Source: Pseudoxanthomonas sp. PXM01 (GTDB taxonomy: Bacteria > Pseudomonadota > Gammaproteobacteria > Xanthomonadales > Xanthomonadaceae). Taken from it: a stretch of DNA of 64,000 nucleotides. The stretch lies in NCBI RefSeq assembly GCF_014851815.1, contig NZ_JACVAJ010000001.1:1674001-1738000 (forward strand). The letters run 5' to 3'. Position 1 is the first letter of the stretch. The number at the start of each line of letters is the position of its first letter. The notes below the pieces were generated by a model. That model did no database searches and was not told the DNA's origin. It saw nothing but the letters and a program-made list of their open reading frames with translations. Below, in pieces: positions 62,627-64,000 of the stretch. The position numbers and the translations under genes are program-made.

Positions 62627-64000
62627 TCAGTCCGCACCTGCCGCCGCATCCTTGCGGTGGATCGTCAAGCCCTCCAGCGAACGGGTCGGCGCGGGGAAGC
62701 ACAGGCTGGCGAGATAGCCCACCACCACGCAGACCAGGATCGAGATGGCGAGATAGAAGTACGGGTGCACCAGGTCGTACCACCAGGCCACGAACGTCAG
62801 CACGATGGCGGCCCCGATGCCGATGGCCACGCCCTGCGAGTTCGCACGGCGGGTGAACATGCCCAGCGTGTAGGCGCCGGCGAAACCGCCACCGAGCAGG
62901 CCGGCCAGTTCGATGGACACATCGAACAGCGAGCCGATGTCGAAGCGCGACAGCACCAACGCCGCGCCTATGCCCACCAGACCCACGACCACGGTCATGA
63001 TCTCGGCGAAGAACACGCCCTTCTTCTGCGACTTGTCCTTGGCGAAACGCTCGTAGAAGTCGACCGTGATCAGCGTGGCGACCGAGTTCATGATGCCCGA
63101 CAGCGTGGCCATCGCGGCGGCGAAGATGCCGGCGATGATCAGGCCGGTGACGCCCATCGGCAGTTCCGCCGCGATGAACAGCGGGAACGTCGCGTCCACC
63201 GGCAGCAGCGGATTCATGCGCTCGGGGTTGTTCTTGTAGTAGACGAACAGCGCCGTGCCGATGCCGTAGAAGATGAAGCCGCCGGGAATCATGATGGCGG
63301 CGAACGCCCACACCGAGCGGCCGGCCTCCTTGTCGGACTTGGTGGAGAGCACGCGCTGCATCAGCACCTGGTCCTTGGGGAAGGTCAGCACGACCTCGAA
63401 CAGCACCAGGAAGATGAAGCCCCAGACGGTGGCCTTGGTCAGGTCGAAGCTGAAGTCGAACAGCTTGGTCTTGTCCTCGGCCATCGCGATCTGGGTGAAC
63501 TCGCCGAAGCCGCCCTTCAATGTCCAGACGATGAAGAGGATGGCGAAGATCGCGCCACCCATCTTCACGATGACCTGCACCACGTCGGTCCAGATGACCG
63601 CCTTCATGCCGCCCATCGCGGTGTAGATGATGGTGAACCCCCCCATCAGCCAGACACTCCACACCACGTCAATGCCGGTGATGGTGGAGATGGCCAGCGC
63701 GGGCAGGAACAGGATCACGCTCATGCGACTGCCGATCTGCATGAGGATCGCCAGAGCACTGGCCAGCATGCGGATGCTCGGGTGGAAACGCGTCTCCAGA
63801 TAGGAGAACGTCGACATCAGGTTGAGCCGGCGCAACAGCGGCACGATCCAGATCGCGACGAACATCAGGCCGAGCACCGCGATCAGGTTGTTGGTCAGGT
63901 ACTGCCAATTGGTCTCGAACGCCTTGGCGGGGATGGCGATGAAGCTGATCGAGCTGGTGTTGACCGCGTACAGGCTCAAGCCCGCCGCCCAGAACGGGAT
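62627..64000 (-). CDS. Sodium:solute symporter (SSS family), 5' end outside window
   Basis: The frame is open to the window edge, so the N-terminus is missing. 450+ residues visible. SSS signature: AAGLSLYAVNTSSISFIAIPAKAFETNW, YLETRFHPSIRMLASALAILM, GGMKAVIWTDVVQVIVKMGG, AGIFAAAMATLSGIMNSVATL and DFYERFAK. These are consistent with the Na+/substrate family (solute:sodium, LeuT fold; sugar, sialic acid or nucleoside-like substrates). Co-directional with LysR (73-bp gap). It likely brings into the cytoplasm the substrate for the GH and kinase genes. Confidence 0.92.
   Translation of the reverse strand: MPFWAAGLSLYAVNTSSISFIAIPAKAFETNWQYLTNNLIAVLGLMFVAIWIVPLLRRLNLMSTFSYLETRFHPSIRMLASALAILMQIGSRMSVILFLPALAISTITGIDVVWSVWLMGGFTIIYTAMGGMKAVIWTDVVQVIVKMGGAIFAILFIVWTLKGGFGEFTQIAMAEDKTKLFDFSFDLTKATVWGFIFLVLFEVVLTFPKDQVLMQRVLSTKSDKEAGRSVWAFAAIMIPGGFIFYGIGTALFVYYKNNPERMNPLLPVDATFPLFIAAELPMGVTGLIIAGIFAAAMATLSGIMNSVATLITVDFYERFAKDKSQKKGVFFAEIMTVVVGLVGIGAALVLSRFDIGSLFDVSIELAGLLGGGFAGAYTLGMFTRRANSQGVAIGIGAAIVLTFVAWWYDLVHPYFYLAISILVCVVVGYLASLCFPAPTRSLEGLTIHRKDAAAGAD

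Overview
The window reads as chromosomal DNA of a high-GC gammaproteobacterium of the Xanthomonadaceae, probably near Pseudoxanthomonas, Stenotrophomonas or Xanthomonas. This placement is inferred from the TonB receptor and extracellular nuclease types, the branched-chain keto-acid operon with a small SH3-like gene inside it, two families of Xanthomonad-type REP palindromes, the TorF-kdp arrangement and the amino-acid catabolic gene set. No similarity search could be run. There are about 58 protein genes and one tRNA, mostly on the minus strand. I saw no insertion sequence, prophage, CRISPR array, rRNA or replication origin. Coding density is high, and only one gap exceeds 300 bp (45584-46234).

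Layout. 1-5.2 kb: the end of an Mrp (Mnh/Pha) Na+/H+ antiporter operon with fused MrpA-MrpB, then a CaCA-type antiporter. 5.2-6.5 kb: a lipoprotein and a hypothetical protein. 6.5-10 kb: tyrosine/homogentisate degradation (hmgA, hppD and a divergent MarR regulator), with a DUF559 nuclease-like gene bracketed by inverted REP arms between the two enzymes. 10-14.3 kb: a POT peptide transporter, an AbgT transporter and tryptophan 2,3-dioxygenase. 14.5-17.8 kb: a secreted ExeM/NucH nuclease. 18-22.3 kb: a tightly coupled branched-chain 2-oxoacid dehydrogenase operon (E1alpha, E1beta, SH3-like, E2, VOC). 22.3-30.7 kb: a second VOC protein, a BLUF photoreceptor, an M28 peptidase, an MBL hydrolase, TrpRS with an extra C-terminal domain, CsbD, two entericidins and arginase. 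30.8-35.8 kb: tRNA-Thr(UGU), a SPOR protein, coaX, birA, plsY and a fused FakA-FakB-type fatty acid kinase. 36-42 kb: mtfA, phoPQ, a citrulline-hydrolase-like gene and dusA.

42.2-51.5 kb holds the potassium system torF-kdpF-A-B-C and kdpD-E. The two parts are separated by a 650-bp block of palindromes and REPs. 51.6-64 kb is a minus-strand carbohydrate locus: sodium:solute symporter (cut by the window end), LysR regulator, TonB receptor, serine hydrolase, ribokinase-like kinase, an unusual glycosidase-like protein fused to an FGE-fold domain, a GH127-type enzyme and a family III CoA-transferase.

Themes. Amino-acid catabolism recurs (Tyr, Trp, branched-chain and Arg, plus peptide import). The plsY-fakAB pair suggests that acyl-phosphate is made and used by neighbouring genes. 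The last 12 kb looks like an uptake and cytoplasmic degradation route for a furanoside-type glycan or glycoside.
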